DNA from: Cladorrhinum sp. PSN259
Lineage: Eukaryota; Ascomycota; Sordariomycetes; Sordariales; Podosporaceae
Length of the DNA: 64,000 nucleotides
Direction of reading: 5' to 3'
Assembly (NCBI GenBank): GCA_033725935.1
Contig: MU867075.1
Span: 62,001-126,000, forward strand
Shown: positions 1 through 11,564 of the stretch, piece by piece
Layout: each line of letters starts with the position of its first letter
How positions within the stretch are numbered: position 1 is the stretch's first letter
Translations under genes and position numbers: made by a program
The notes under the pieces: model-generated
What the model was told of the DNA's origin: nothing
The model's input: only the letters and a program-made list of their open reading frames with translations
Databases searched by the model: none

Positions 1-1030
1 GCTGCCTTTCCGCGCATGGGCTGGGAGTCGCTTACTTGGGTCGCCCGCCGTGCCGCGAACGCTCTGTGCAAACTTGCTTGGTGTCGGACTTCCATACCTT
101 GGGGGCGCGGCCGAGGCCACGCCCTTTGGCGCTGGAACTCCGATCGACGGTCGAGGAGGAGCTGGCGTTCCTTGTGCCCTCCTTACCGGTGATTCTGGGC
201 GTGGCAACGAGGGGCGCGTCTTCTTCCCCATAGGGCTTGAGGCGCGGCCCGGCCCGACGGACTGGCTGAACTTTGCCAGCCCCGGGGTAGGTGTGTTTGT
301 TGAATTTTGCGTTCCCGGCTTTGGGCCACTGGTGGTTCCTGGGGTGAGGGGAAACGAACTCGTCGGCATCGCAGGCGACTCTCGTTTGACTGCTTTGGAT
401 AAGGGAAGAAAGATTCCGGCTCCTGGTTTTTCGGTCGTGAAGTACGAAACACTGTATCAAGGGTATCCCAGTTAGCATCCTGGCCAAGATTTATGCCATA
501 CTCTTGACAAATCATCGAGGTTTTCCAAAAAGTCAAGAAATATTGTGGAAGCTTCCTTACCCGTCGACATCACCACTGTTCTTGCCCCGGACTGCATGCT
601 CGGGCAGCAGTTCAACACCAGCAAAAGTGCCATTGCGGCCACCCACGGACCCTATAAAACGAACAATGCCCGTCAGGTTTCCAGGGACGTCGACAATATC
701 GCCGACTGCAAGATCTCCAGCTCCAGCGAGGCGGCCGGGAGTGATTGGTGACTGCATGCTGGTGGTGGGGGTGTCGCCGGCGAGAACGGAGTTGTAGGCG
801 TAGTCTTCGCTGTCATCCGGAATGGATGCCAAAGAGTTTTGCGTCAGCGCAGCGACCGATCCTTTGCGCGAAAGCGCAGGCGGCGCGAGGCGCGTTGAGT
901 GTGAAGTATAGAGATGGTTGAGATTCGGGGTCGATATGGAACTGAGACCACCTCGGCCGCTTCTCCTGGACAGTGTGTGTCGGGTGGTGGTTGTGTAGGT
1001 TGAAGTTGATGTGCTGGTGGTGGTGGACAT
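1..1030 (-). CDS. CAP-Gly domain protein, N-terminal part (runs off left edge)
   Basis: Two exons are visible (1030-561, then 451 to the window edge) around a 109-bp intron with a GTAAGG donor and a GCTAAC branch site. The ATG at 1030 opens a Ser/Thr-rich leader of about 100 residues. A CAP-Gly domain follows (about residues 107-176), which the splice joins in frame: VGDIVDVP, FAGVELLPEH, GKNSGDVDG, then YFTTEKPGAGIFLPLSK. After it comes a Pro/Ser-rich basic stretch typical of microtubule-binding linkers. CAP-Gly domains bind the EEY/F tails of alpha-tubulin and EB1 (family knowledge). The family could be CLIP-170, dynactin p150 or another CAP-Gly protein; the missing coiled-coil region would decide. 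The core motif reads GKNSGDV where GKNDGSV is usual. No stop occurs in the second exon before the edge, so the gene is incomplete. Confidence 0.85.
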
Positions 1031-2321
1031 CTTGGGCCAGCTAAGGTCTTGTGGCGGCACCTTGTCGGCCCCCCAGACCAAGCTAAACTTTTGTTGTTTA
1101 CACCCACCCCCACTCAGGCCCAACCAATTGAACCGAAATGCTGGGGGGGGGGGGGGACAACACCCTAGCGCTTCCGGACGGGACCACTGAAGCGGGCCTT
1201 CTACCCTCCTTTCCAGTTCTTTCCAGATGCAGGTCACACAGGACTGACAAAAAAGGGTCGCTGTTTCTGGCCGATCAAAATAGTGGACACACACGGGCGA
1301 CTTGCGGGTGATGGTGCTGTGTCGTTGTCTGTTTCCCCGTCCGATTAAAGCAATCACAGGTGTCGGTGCAGTTGAAAAAACATGAGGGGAGGAATGGATT
1401 GAACAGGGTATGTGATAGCGATGGGGGATTGGGTATGTGTGGGAAATGAAAAGGTAACCAGACCAAGATGAAGATGGACGGTGTGATGAGGGGTGCTGTG
1501 GGTGCCGATGAGATGAACTATGATGAAGATGGTGATGACGATGAAGATGATGAATGAAGAAAGCGAAAGGACAGGGAATCCAAATCTGGGAACCCTGGAG
1601 CTGGGAAGCTGATGGAAGTTTGCACCCCCTAATAAGCTTTGCAGGTCAAGGAGGAGGATGTTGTTTCTTTTATTGTCAACTATCTTACTAGGTATGTACA
1701 CCTGTTTAAAATCTTGAAGAAAGAACTGCAATGCTTGCACAACTCAAACCCTTCCTCCGGCCCGTCGACCTGAAGCCGATCACAGGGGTTTGTCGACAAA
1801 CGGTTGGACGGTTGTTTCTGTCAGGTCTGCAAGGCAGTGGCTCGAGAGTGGGTTTGGAGAAGATGTCCCCCAATATACTGCCGCTAATTGGTGTTGCTAT
1901 GTCGCCTGCGTGTGCCTGCGTGCGCCTGCCTCAGCCTGTCAACTCCTGCATCCCGGATCCCCCGCGTCTGGCGAAATTGAGAAGAAAACAACTCCATCTT
2001 CGTCATGACCAGCCAGCATAGGGTCCAGGTAGAGAAAACTATCATGTGTTCAACCACAGACATGCGTCCCCTTTCAGAAGGCCCTTGGCTCTCCTGGGCC
2101 TTGTGGCCGCTTTCAGTCTTCCCCACCAATCCATGGAATATTCTTTGTTTACATTTCGCTTGCTATCTTCTGCTCATCAGCTGGGAACTGAGCTAATGCA
2201 ACGCTGACGTACTGCGGTACCTTAACCGCGATGCAGCTACCCATAGAGAAACAAGGGGTTGCATCCTCCCCCTCGCAGCAGCTGCATGACGGTGGAAGGC
2301 TGCAGATACAGATTACATATG

Positions 2322-2344
2322 ACAACAACAACAACAACAACAAC
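2322..2344. repeat. CAA trinucleotide microsatellite
   Basis: About seven uninterrupted CAA units in non-coding sequence. A similar run of six units lies at 27134-27151 in the 3' region of the Snt2-type gene. Confidence 0.9.
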
Positions 2345-2544
2345 TGGTCAAGGTAAACAAACGACAAGTTCCGCTTATTTGTGCAGGAATCAGCCATGTA
2401 CAATCCAATGCTTAAATATTTATTAGCTCGGTACATGCCCCATAAAACCAAGGACAGAAACAAGGTAAGGAGGCCAATTAAAAATACAAACCGTAAGGTA
2501 TTAGAAAGAGCTAAAAGATAGTACGTAGTGGAATATCCAGCATA

Positions 2545-2670
2545 CGTAGAAAGGAGTCGGAAATATATTAACAGAAGCCGAATAGGCGTAGAAAGGAGGC
2601 AGGAATGTATTAACAGAAGCTAAATAGGCGTAGAAAGGAGGTAGGAATGCATTAACGGAAGCTAAATAGG
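2545..2670. repeat. Three tandem copies of a 42-bp repeat
   Basis: Copies at 2545-2586, 2587-2628 and 2629-2670 each begin CGTAGAAAGGAG and end AATAGG. They differ at a few positions, and a fourth truncated copy begins at 2671 (CGTATAAAC). The unit is a multiple of three, so the minus strand stays open and would encode a degenerate 14-residue repeat, but I see no gene context. The surrounding DNA is A+T-rich compared with the coding regions. Confidence 0.9.
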
Positions 2671-3547
2671 CGTATAAACAAATGAAATGGGCATAGGAAA
2701 GTGTGAATTGGGCGTATACTGCGCTAACAAACATTTAAGCATTAGATTGTATATTTAATACGAAATACTACAAAGGTGACGACTACATGGATGGGCAAAT
2801 GCGGTCTCGAGCGGCCCCCTAGCCAGCTAAGCCAACGGCTTGTCATCCGCTGCCACTAGGATCTCAATCCGAAGAACGTTTTCTCTCCCGTTTCGGTTCT
2901 GCATTGTAAACCCGGATAATGCTTTCTTACTCGGCTATCAGCTATTAAACCGTATGCCGTTTTCAATGGTTATTGTCCGGTCCCGTGTAAAACCAGGGTT
3001 CAACAACAATCCATATCCCGGCTGCCATGGGTTGCGGGCCCCTTTCAGGAAAAGTTCCAAGAAACCATATGGGCAGGAGCTTGGAGTCCTCTGACGTTGC
3101 CTGATTTGTTCTACCAATACTCAGAGCCCCTCGCAAACGTTGCTGCGTAACGCATACTAAAAAAAATAAGCCTTTGTGTGACAGAAGTCCGCGGTCGTTT
3201 CTGAGATCCCAATCCACGTGTTTGGCAGTTATCAGTTCCGTCTTGCAACCAGCAGGTGCTGCCAACACTGCCAGGGTCATCCCGTCACTGTCGTCGACTG
3301 TGTCCGCCCTCCCATGCCTCACTGCAAACTAGCACACATGACCAATATGGCTGGTTTCATATAGCCGAATCGGCTCAGTTGCATTGGAGAGTTATCGTTG
3401 TTTGGGTTTTCGGTGAGAACCCGATCCTTCGGAGTCGGCAAGTATGGGAATGCGTGTGAGTGACTGTCCTTGTGAGTGCGAATTTGAGCCTCAAACCAAA
3501 GTTTATCGGCTGGGAGTGGTCTGTTTTTGCCAAAAGTCTCAAATTAT

Positions 3548-4635
3548 TCAAGGTGTTGAGCCCGGTTCCCGTTGGATAATGTCATCGCTGTTAACCGGTC
3601 GGCTTCCGTCATTCAGGACCATGGCCTCGCGGTTCCGCTGTCTCAAGCTTCTGTAACTCTCCTGAAAAGCCTGCTCGCTCCAACTTTCCTGAAAAGATTG
3701 AATCAACACCCTTGCGCTATCATTATCACGCAGATTGTCTAGGTTTAGGTCGCTGGCCATCACTACGTTAAACCGTTGAACATATGGGATAGTGTCCTCG
3801 GGATCGATCTCACCAGGCTCACGGCGAGGTATAAGATTGGCCTCTTCGAGGGCCTTTCGACCAAAGTCTTGCTGTTTGATGGATTCAACGACCTCAGTGA
3901 TGCGGTTACGCTTGCGACGCATGTACTCGGAAAAGTTGCGATGCCTCTCGCTATCATTCTTGCCCCAGTTCTGTTTGCTGAGCCACTTCTCGACAAAATT
4001 GGCTTTCACAAGCCTTCCGCAATCGAAACAGCTTACCAGCTGGCTCACAAACATGAGGCAGAGTTTTTCAGACATGTCGCGTAGTGGATACTCATCCCAG
4101 TCGTCTGGGTTGAGCACCTCCTGATAGGGATCTATGCAAAGCTCAAGAGACCTGACCAGAGCGGTATATGCTTTCCAGGTATGGAGCTTCTCAAGCGATT
4201 CTACTAAGGATTTAGCATGGGAGCTGAGGGCTATAACACATTCACGAGTGACTTACGAGGATCCGTAACAATGGCGAGCGCACGGAGATTTTTAATGCGC
4301 TCATCATAGTCAGGGCGAGTAATCCCCCACAACAGCTGCTCTACTGTATCCTTGTCGTTGAGAGCCCTATCACACACAATCTTGGCCGACGTTTCTCGGA
4401 TCGAATAGTTGTAATGGCCGAGTAAGGTATCAAGTGTACTCAACTTCAAAGAGTCCTCGGTTTCTTGGGTGATGTACTGCGTCTTGGGCTGAACAGGTAC
4501 AATCTTGATGTCCTCAAGCCACTGGCGCAAAAACGCCCGCATCATATAGCCGCCGAAGACTGCGTTCAAGATAATGGCCGATATGACAAGACCATCCTGC
4601 TTGAACATGGTTGGTAGTGGTAGAAACCACCCCAT
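3548..4635 (-). CDS. Conserved fungal protein with one N-terminal membrane segment, unknown function
   Basis: Exons 4635-4257 and 4203-3548 are separated by a 53-bp intron (GTAAGT donor, CTTAG acceptor) and give 344 residues. The start at 4635 is the second in-frame Met of the open frame; the first (4731) would add a Leu/Ser/Thr-rich leader lying over a 9-bp tandem repeat. MFKQDG at residue 10 is a third option. One hydrophobic segment (about residues 14-36, GLVISAIILNAVFGGYMM) is followed by a soluble, helix-rich region with charged repeats resembling an ARM-like fold. The C-terminal half contains CxxCxRLVK-like and RRKRNR basic stretches. I cannot name the family. It is head-to-head with NOP14 (426 bp between the starts), so the two probably share a bidirectional promoter. 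Confidence 0.8.
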
Positions 4636-5061
4636 GATGGCGGTTAGAACACTAAGTAAATCTGTTGTTGAAGTTGTTGATAACGGTGCTATCGAATGGT
4701 ATGGTTGGAGCAAAGCGAGCAAAGCGAGCACAGCGAGGTGGTGAGAAACAGAGTTGCGTCAGTGGTGCAGTGGGAGCGGTTCCTCTGCTCCACATCGGAC
4801 GCTTAAGAAGTGGGTCAGCTTAGATTAGTGGAGCCTGAAGCCAAAGCAACCTTAGAACCTGACCTGCCCGTGCACAACCTGGAATTCTGCCAAACCTCAC
4901 CGCCAAAATGTCTGTGTAGGGAGGTGGGGGCACTCCGATAAGATAGCGCTGCTGCTTGGCCTTCCAAAAATTCAGAGTTGGGGATCGCAGCAAAGCCGAA
5001 AGTGGCCGTCAGAGACGGACAGTGGGCAGTCATTGTCTTCCAAACAAAACTCTGCGAAAAT
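4636..5061. promoter_or_regulatory. Divergent promoter region between the membrane protein and NOP14
   Basis: 426 bp between two divergent start codons. It contains three 9-bp tandem units (AGCAAAGCG twice, then AGCACAGCG) at 4709-4735. No TATA box is evident. Confidence 0.5.
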
Positions 5062-7876
5062 ATGGCCGGCTCACAACTCAAGAGGCTAAAGGCCTCCCTC
5101 AAGGAACAGGGAATCATTGGCCCTCAAAAATCAAAGAAGCAGAAGCGCCAGAATGCTCAAGATGCAAAGGCATCGACCGGCAAGCGCGTGCAACGCCACG
5201 AAGCTCTCGCCAGCATCCGCGAGCAGTTCAACCCCTTCCAGTTCAAAACGAGCGCTAGAGGGCCAAAGTTCGAAATTACCACCAATAAACCGGTTACTGC
5301 CAAAGAGGCTATGGGTATCAATGGCCGGCCCGGCATCACCAAGGCTATGGGCGAAGAGAGGCGACGTGAGACCCTCCTCGTCGAGATGCAACGACGAAAT
5401 AAGGTCGGCGGTCTCATCGATAGGCGCTTCGGTGAGAGCGATCCCAATATGTCTCTAGAGGACAAGATGATCGAGCGATACACCCGCGAACAGCAACGCG
5501 CCCACAAGAAGAATTCCATGTTCGATTTGGAGGAGGGCGACGAGCTCAGTGGAGGTCTTACTCACATGGGTAGGCCCCTGTTCGACGATGGCGACGTCGA
5601 CCAGCCGATGAAGGATGATTTTGATGGTGAGGAGCTGCCATCCGGGGACGACGACGATGACGATTGGCGTGCGAAGCGGAGAGCTCTCAAACGACAGCGT
5701 CTGGAAGAGGTTCTCGATGCCGCCGAGGAGCTGGATGAAGAGCAGCCGGAGAGGAAAAAGACGAAAAAGGAGGTCTACGAGGAAATCATCGCAAAGTCCA
5801 AGTTGCATAAACTGGTATGCACAGTCCGATGAATTGGTTTCAAGTTACAAGATACTAACATCATGACAGGAACGGCAAGAAGCTAAGGACGAAGATACCG
5901 AGCTTAGACAGGAGCTCGACAAGCAATTGCCCGAACTTCAACGCCTATTGTTTTCGAGAAACTTGCCTGCATCAAAGCAGGGCGATACCGACAAATCGCA
6001 ACTCCTAATCGCAGGAAAAGAGAAGGCCGTTTTTGATAAAGATTACGACATGGAGGTCAAGAAATTGATCAACGATAAGCGAGCCGCGCCAACCGACAGA
6101 ATTAAGACAGAAGAAGAGAGAGAGGGAGAAGAGGCAAACCGGTTGAAGGAGCTTGAGGAGAAGCGACTTAAGCGCATGCGCGGAGAGCCCGTCTCGGACG
6201 ATGAGGATGAGGACGACAAGAAGAAGAAAAAGAAGGGCGGAGATGATGCCGAAGACTTTGATATGGATGACGAAGAGGTCAACGAATTCGGCCTTGGAGA
6301 AGGCATCAAGTACCGGCCTACCGCCACTGAGCTTGGATTTGACGATGAGGACGACTTCCTTATTGACGACGATTTGGTTGCTAGTGGCTCAGAACTGGAA
6401 TTTGACAGTGATGATATGGAGGAGGAGGATGGCGAGGATGGCGAATCGGGTTTCGAGGAAGAGGAAGATGGAGATGGTGATGATGAATTTACTAAGGGGT
6501 TATTGACTGAGGCGGAGTCCAAAGGAGGTGTTTTCCAAAATCCAAACGCCAAGGGGATTGACATGGACGGAGTTTCATTTACGTTCCCCTGCCCGCAGAC
6601 ACACGACGATTTGATCAAGGTTTTCGAGGGGATTGAGGTCACCAAGCTTCCGATTGCCGTTCAGCGTATCAGGGCACTCTACCATCCCAAGCTGGGACCT
6701 CAGAACAAGGAGAAGCTGGGGAACTTTGCACAAGCCCTCGTCAGGCACGTTCAGTATTTGGGAGATCTTTCCGAGCAGCATTGGTTTCCTGCCCTCGAGA
6801 ACATTGGCCGGCACATCCACTCGCTGGCCAAGAGCTTCCCGATTGAGGTCGCAAAGAGTTATCGAGAAATCATTCAGGAAATGGAACAACAACGGCCGCT
6901 CACGCTCACGGTTGGTGACCTCGTCACCCTGACTGCCGTTGGAACAACCTTCCCCACGTCAGATCACTTCCACCAGGTAGTCACACCCGCAATGCTCGTT
7001 ATTGCCCGCTACCTTGGACAAAAGATACCCCATGATCTGTCCGACTACGCGACAGGCATATACCTTTCCATTCTTGCCCTCCAATACCAACAGTTCTCTA
7101 AGCGCTACGTTCCAGAGCTCATGAACTTCTGCCTTAACACCCTCTGCGCTCTCTCTCACGACAAACCCCGAGAATTACTTGGCTTCTTCCCCTTGCACGA
7201 GCCTTCAGCCGGAATCCGTATCACAAAATCGGCATCCAGCACTTCACTAATCCGCAAACTCACCTGCCAGGACTGTCGACCCTCCACTCAGCCACGCAGC
7301 GCAGAACAATCCAACTCCCTAAAACTAGCCCTCATAAGCACCACCACTTTACTCCTTAAATCAGCGGCTGAAATCTGGCACAAACACTCGGCTTTCCACG
7401 AGACCTTCTCCCCAGTCGTGCGCGTCCTTCAACACCTCTCTAAATCCTCTTCTTCTCTTCCTCCAACACTGGCATCCAAAATAACAGAAACCTCCCAATC
7501 ACTATCTCGCCTCTTACAAATCGCCACTCTATCCCGCCGCCCCCTGGAACTTCATCATCATCGTCCCTTACAGATCAGGACGTACGTCCCCAAGTTCGAG
7601 GACTCGTTCGATCCCAACAAGCACTACGACCCGGACAGGGAGAGAGCGGAGATGGCCAAGCTCAAGGCCGATCACAAGCGCGAGAAGAAGGGAGCACTTC
7701 GCGAGCTGCGCAAGGACAATGCTTTCATGGCTCGCGAGAATCTGCGCGTCAAGAAGATCAAGGACGATGCTTATCATGCTTGGGAGAAGCGGACAAAGGC
7801 CATGATTCAGGGCGAGGCGGGCCAGCAGGCCAACGAGTACGAGAGAGAGAAGAAGGCGAGAAAGGGAAAGAGGTAG
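5062..7876 (+). CDS. NOP14: Nucleolar protein 14 (U3 snoRNP / 40S biogenesis factor)
   Basis: Exons 5062-5814 and 5870-7876 join in frame across a 55-bp intron with a GATACTAAC branch site, giving 919 residues. MAGSQLKRLKASLKEQG at the chosen ATG matches the conserved Nop14 N-terminus; the upstream ATG at 4978 would add 28 unconserved residues. The N-terminal third has FNPFQFKTSARGPKFE and RGPGITKA-like Nop14 signatures. The middle carries Asp/Glu- and Lys-rich tracts typical of nucleolar proteins, and the C-terminus (ENLRVKKIKDDAYHAWEKR onward) is the conserved basic tail. Nop14 partners Noc4 and Emg1 in the small-subunit processome and is needed for 18S rRNA maturation (family knowledge). 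Length agrees with other filamentous fungi. The 3' end converges on the mannosidase gene. Confidence 0.95.
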
Positions 7877-8256
7877 TAGTATTAGTGGTAATCTTTGGTA
7901 GCTGGGTACAAGTCGTGGTAAAGACAGAGTTATGGAGTTTTTGGTTTCCGGTTACGAGTTTGTTTATAAATATTATGTTCATAAGGGAGCACAAGAATCT
8001 CCCTGTAACGGGATCAGAAGTCTTAGGCGCTGGTTTTTCTCCAAAATATTTTCTATTAGAGAAAATGCTCTGTTGTCCTCAATTGTAGTCACTCATCACC
8101 GGTGCCAGATGTGACTATGATGCACCCTCGCCTTTACAGCATTTACCACGAGCTGCCCACGTTCCAACCTCGTCTCCAATGAAAACAGGCCAAAACCCTA
8201 AAACGGACAAACTGCACGATAAAAAAGCCTCGCTCATCCATTCTGCCTATCCCCAT
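7877..8256. other. Convergent 3' spacer between NOP14 and alpha-mannosidase
   Basis: 380 bp between two stop codons, presumably holding both 3' UTRs. I see nothing else in it. Confidence 0.6.
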
Positions 8257-11200
8257 CTACTTCAGCTGCAATTTGAAAGTAGCAACCTCAAACGGCCGCA
8301 GCTCAATAGCAAACTTCCCGTCCTCAAACTTTACATCCTCCAAATCATCCTCAAGCAAATTGACCTTGGTGACCTTCTCCACATCCCAAACCGTAGCAAC
8401 CTTGCCCCTCGCCTGTCCACCCAAGCTATCATAGATACGCAGAATAATGCTGCGTCCCTTCTTCTTTGGCAGCTCACCCCTGGAGACATCCTCATCATCC
8501 TCACCCCGCTTAACCGTATCCAGCACCAACGCTGAGCTCGAGTCTTTGGCCAAGTAAATAGGCGGATCAGAAGTAACGATACTGGTATTCGAACCGCTAA
8601 TGCCCCCCGGGGCAGAAACCAACTTCAAGGGGTTGTTGAACTCAAACGCTTTCCGAACAGTCACATGACTCAACCCGCCCTGGTGAGGCAAGATGGCCCA
8701 GCGGATATGGTGAGTGCCCATGTCAGCATGAGCATCCGGTGCCTTTGGGCTGCGCAGTAATGACAAACGCATGAGGTTACCAACAGTGGCAAACCCATAT
8801 TTGCAATCATTGAGAATTGATACTCCATAGCCATGCTCGGAGAGGTCAGCAAAGCGGTGGGAGCAGACCTCGAACTTGGCCATGTCCCAGCTGGTATTGT
8901 AGTGAGTGGGGCGACGGACAATGCCAAACTGCGTCTCGTAGCTGGCCTCCGTGTTGCGGACGTCAACAGGAAACTCAACCTTCAAAAACTTCATGGTCTC
9001 GTGCCACTCGACCTTGCTTGAAACCTCAACGTAGGATTGCTGGCCATCAACAGCAGCACACAGGCTGATAATTGTCTCAATGTGGCTCTTATCGCTGATC
9101 TTGGTCTGGGTGACAACGCTCACGCGATGCTTCTTCTCTTCGTGAACCTTGGTCTCGCTGGATGAGAGAGTCTTCCGTGTATCAAGGTGGTAGACCTCGA
9201 CATCCCAAGCCTGCCAGTACAAAGGCTTATCATCGAAGATGACATACTGGTTGGCCTTCTGGCCCTTTGGGATGACCTCACGTTCCGTAGATTTGTCATA
9301 TAGCGAAGTTATCAGCCCGGATGCCACCTTTACCTTGAACTGGCTGTTCTCCAAGACGAATGAGCCATCATCATTTTGGTGAAGTGATACTCCGGGATTC
9401 TCGCCGACGTTCTTGAACTTGCGCAGGTTTAGGAATGGACCACTTCCACAAGCAATGGCTGCTTGATTCTCAGAGATTTCGACGAGCTCCTTGCGGTGCC
9501 ATGGAAGTGAGTTTATGGCAATTCCATCCTCAATGGTCGTGGTTTTAGCTTCGGTGAACCCGAGAACCTTGGTAATGTCTCTGAGGACATTTTCGGCCGT
9601 TTTGAATACCTCGGCATAAATCTGCACAATTTCCATTAGCAATTAGCCTTTTTTTCGACCGAGCGCACACTCACCTCATCTGAATCATGGTAACACATCT
9701 CAATGGAGCTACCCGGCAGACAGTCGTGGAACTGACAAAGAAGAACCGACTCCCACATTTCGTCAAACTCTTTTTTTGGGTACTTGTATGACTTGTCTTT
9801 GACCGACGTAACAGTAGCCAGTAGCTCCAGGGTTCGTAGCACATCCTCAGACCTCCGGTTGTTACGCTTATTGTTGGATTGAGTTGTATACGTTCCACGG
9901 TGTAGCTCAAAGTAAAGCTCCCCAAACCATGTGACAAATTTGTCAGCCTTGAGCTCAAGTCGGTCAAAGAAATCGTCAACCGAGCTCCCCATGTGAACAC
10001 GAGGGAGTAGCCCGACAGTGTCACTGATGGCACGGCAGCGGCGGAGCTTCTCCAAATGCTGCCAGGTTGGTCCACCACCTCCGTCTCCCTTACCGAAGAC
10101 AAGAAGAGATGTATCATCTTGATCCAGAGACTTGTGCTGCGACATGCTGCGTTTAACGTCTCCAAAGTGGGCCTCGGCAGTGTATGTCTCGGCAGGCGGC
10201 ATGTGGCAGATGACCTGTGAGCCATCAAGAGCAACCCAGTTGAACGTAGTGTGAGGGAACCTGTTGATGTTGTTCCAGCTGAGCTTCTGTGTTAGAAAGC
10301 GGGTCATACCAGCCAGGCGGCAGAGTTGTGGCAGTTGACTCGAGTAGCCGAACGTGTCTGGTAGCCAAAATGTTTGGCTGCGGCTGCCAAAGTTGCTCTC
10401 AAAGAAGCGCTGGCCATACAAGAACTGACGAACCAGAGACTCTCCACTGGGCAAGTTTGTGTCGTGCTCTACCCAGCTGCCTCCAATTGGGTGGAAGCGC
10501 CCTTCAGAAACCTTCTTCTTCACCCGTTCAAAGACAGACGGATAGAGCTCCTTGAGCCATTTGTATTGCTGGGCTTGGGAGCAGGCAAAGTTGAGCTCTG
10601 GGTAGCGATCCATCAAGTCACACTGATTGGACCACGAACGAGCCACCTTGCGTTTGGTTTCGTCAAAGGGCCACAGCCAGCAACTGTCAATATGACAGTG
10701 ACCGATGCCGAAAACACGAGGTTCCTTCCCGCTGTCATAAACCTTGGCTGAGTTGACATTGGGACCAAGGTACTCTTCAGCAATTTCACGGCACTTCTTG
10801 AGAGACTCCTTGTTGCCAAGCTCAAACGCTTCGATGATCTTGTTACAGACTTGCAGCGCCTTGTGTTGTTCCCAAGAATCCTCGGGAAATTCCCTTGCAG
10901 CATCGCCAATGATCCAGATGTCTATCGAGAGCTGCCGAGCATCCGGATTTATGGCAACAATATCGGCACGATCAAGGCGGAAGTACTTGTTGGGATCGGG
11001 GGGTTGGATGGAATCTCCGCCCGGGGCATTGCCGAACATGCCATTGCAAGCCATCTCGATGTAAATGGTGTGCTCTTTTCCATCGATAAAAGACTTGGGC
11101 AAGACCCATTCGATACGCTCACCACCGCCAGTCAACCCCTGCACAGGGTGTCCATCCTCGTTCCAGATAAGGCCCTCATTGTTGGCGTCCCAATGAAGCT

Positions 11201-11564
11201 CGAGAAGCCGCTTGTCTTGAAGGTGCTCGGGAACCTTGATCGTGACTTTGAACCAATGAGTGGACCAGGAAGGCCCAAACGACTCCCCAACCTTGGTCTT
11301 TTTGAACTCGTGGGAGACTGCGTCTTTGAAGGTAGGGCGAGTGAGGCCTGGGGCGTGCCACACCGAAAGCTGCACATCGGGCTCGCCTGAAACGATCGCC
11401 TCATTCAACATGGCACGGAGGTTGACATTCTCCCACTGTCCAGTGGACATGAGCTGATTGATACGGTCCTTGTAAATCTTAGTTATCAATTGACCAACTG
11501 GCTTCGGGGCGAGGGTGGGATAGTCGCTCTGAGGGCCATCCCGGAAAGGACCCTTGCCACCCAT
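8257..11564 (-). CDS. AMS1: Alpha-mannosidase, GH38, Ams1 type
   Basis: Exons 11564-9675 and 9621-8257, with a 53-bp intron (GTGAGT donor), give 1,084 residues, almost the same length as yeast Ams1. The GH38 zinc-site motif GHCHIDSCWLWP lies at about residues 295-306 and the nucleophile region is FWLPDTFGYS. The downstream FHDCLPGSSIEM segment and the C-terminal beta-sandwich domains are also present. There is no signal peptide, which fits the cytosolic/vacuolar class that hydrolyses free oligosaccharides and reaches the vacuole by selective autophagy (family knowledge). In the zinc motif, SCW replaces the more common TAW. A TATAAAA box lies upstream. The 3' end converges with NOP14. Confidence 0.95.

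Larger units (their letters stand above)
1031..3547. other. Gene-free spacer (5' region of CAP-Gly gene; 3' side of next gene)
   Basis: About 2.5 kb without a gene I can support. It holds a 14-G run (1143-1156), a GAT-rich triplet stretch (about 1508-1556), a 14-bp perfect palindrome GTTTGTCGACAAAC (1788-1801), a CAA microsatellite (2322-2344) and an A+T-rich stretch with three 42-bp tandem repeats (2545-2670). The longest open frames in it lack family resemblance. Confidence 0.6.

Noticed and set aside
2963..3322. 119-codon open frame on the minus strand
   Set aside because: Looks partly protein-like, but contains a T-rich tract with AG resembling an intron end and has no family; evidence too thin to call a gene.
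6043..6645. Ser-rich 200-codon frame antisense to NOP14
   Set aside because: It is the reverse complement of the Asp/Glu tracts of NOP14.
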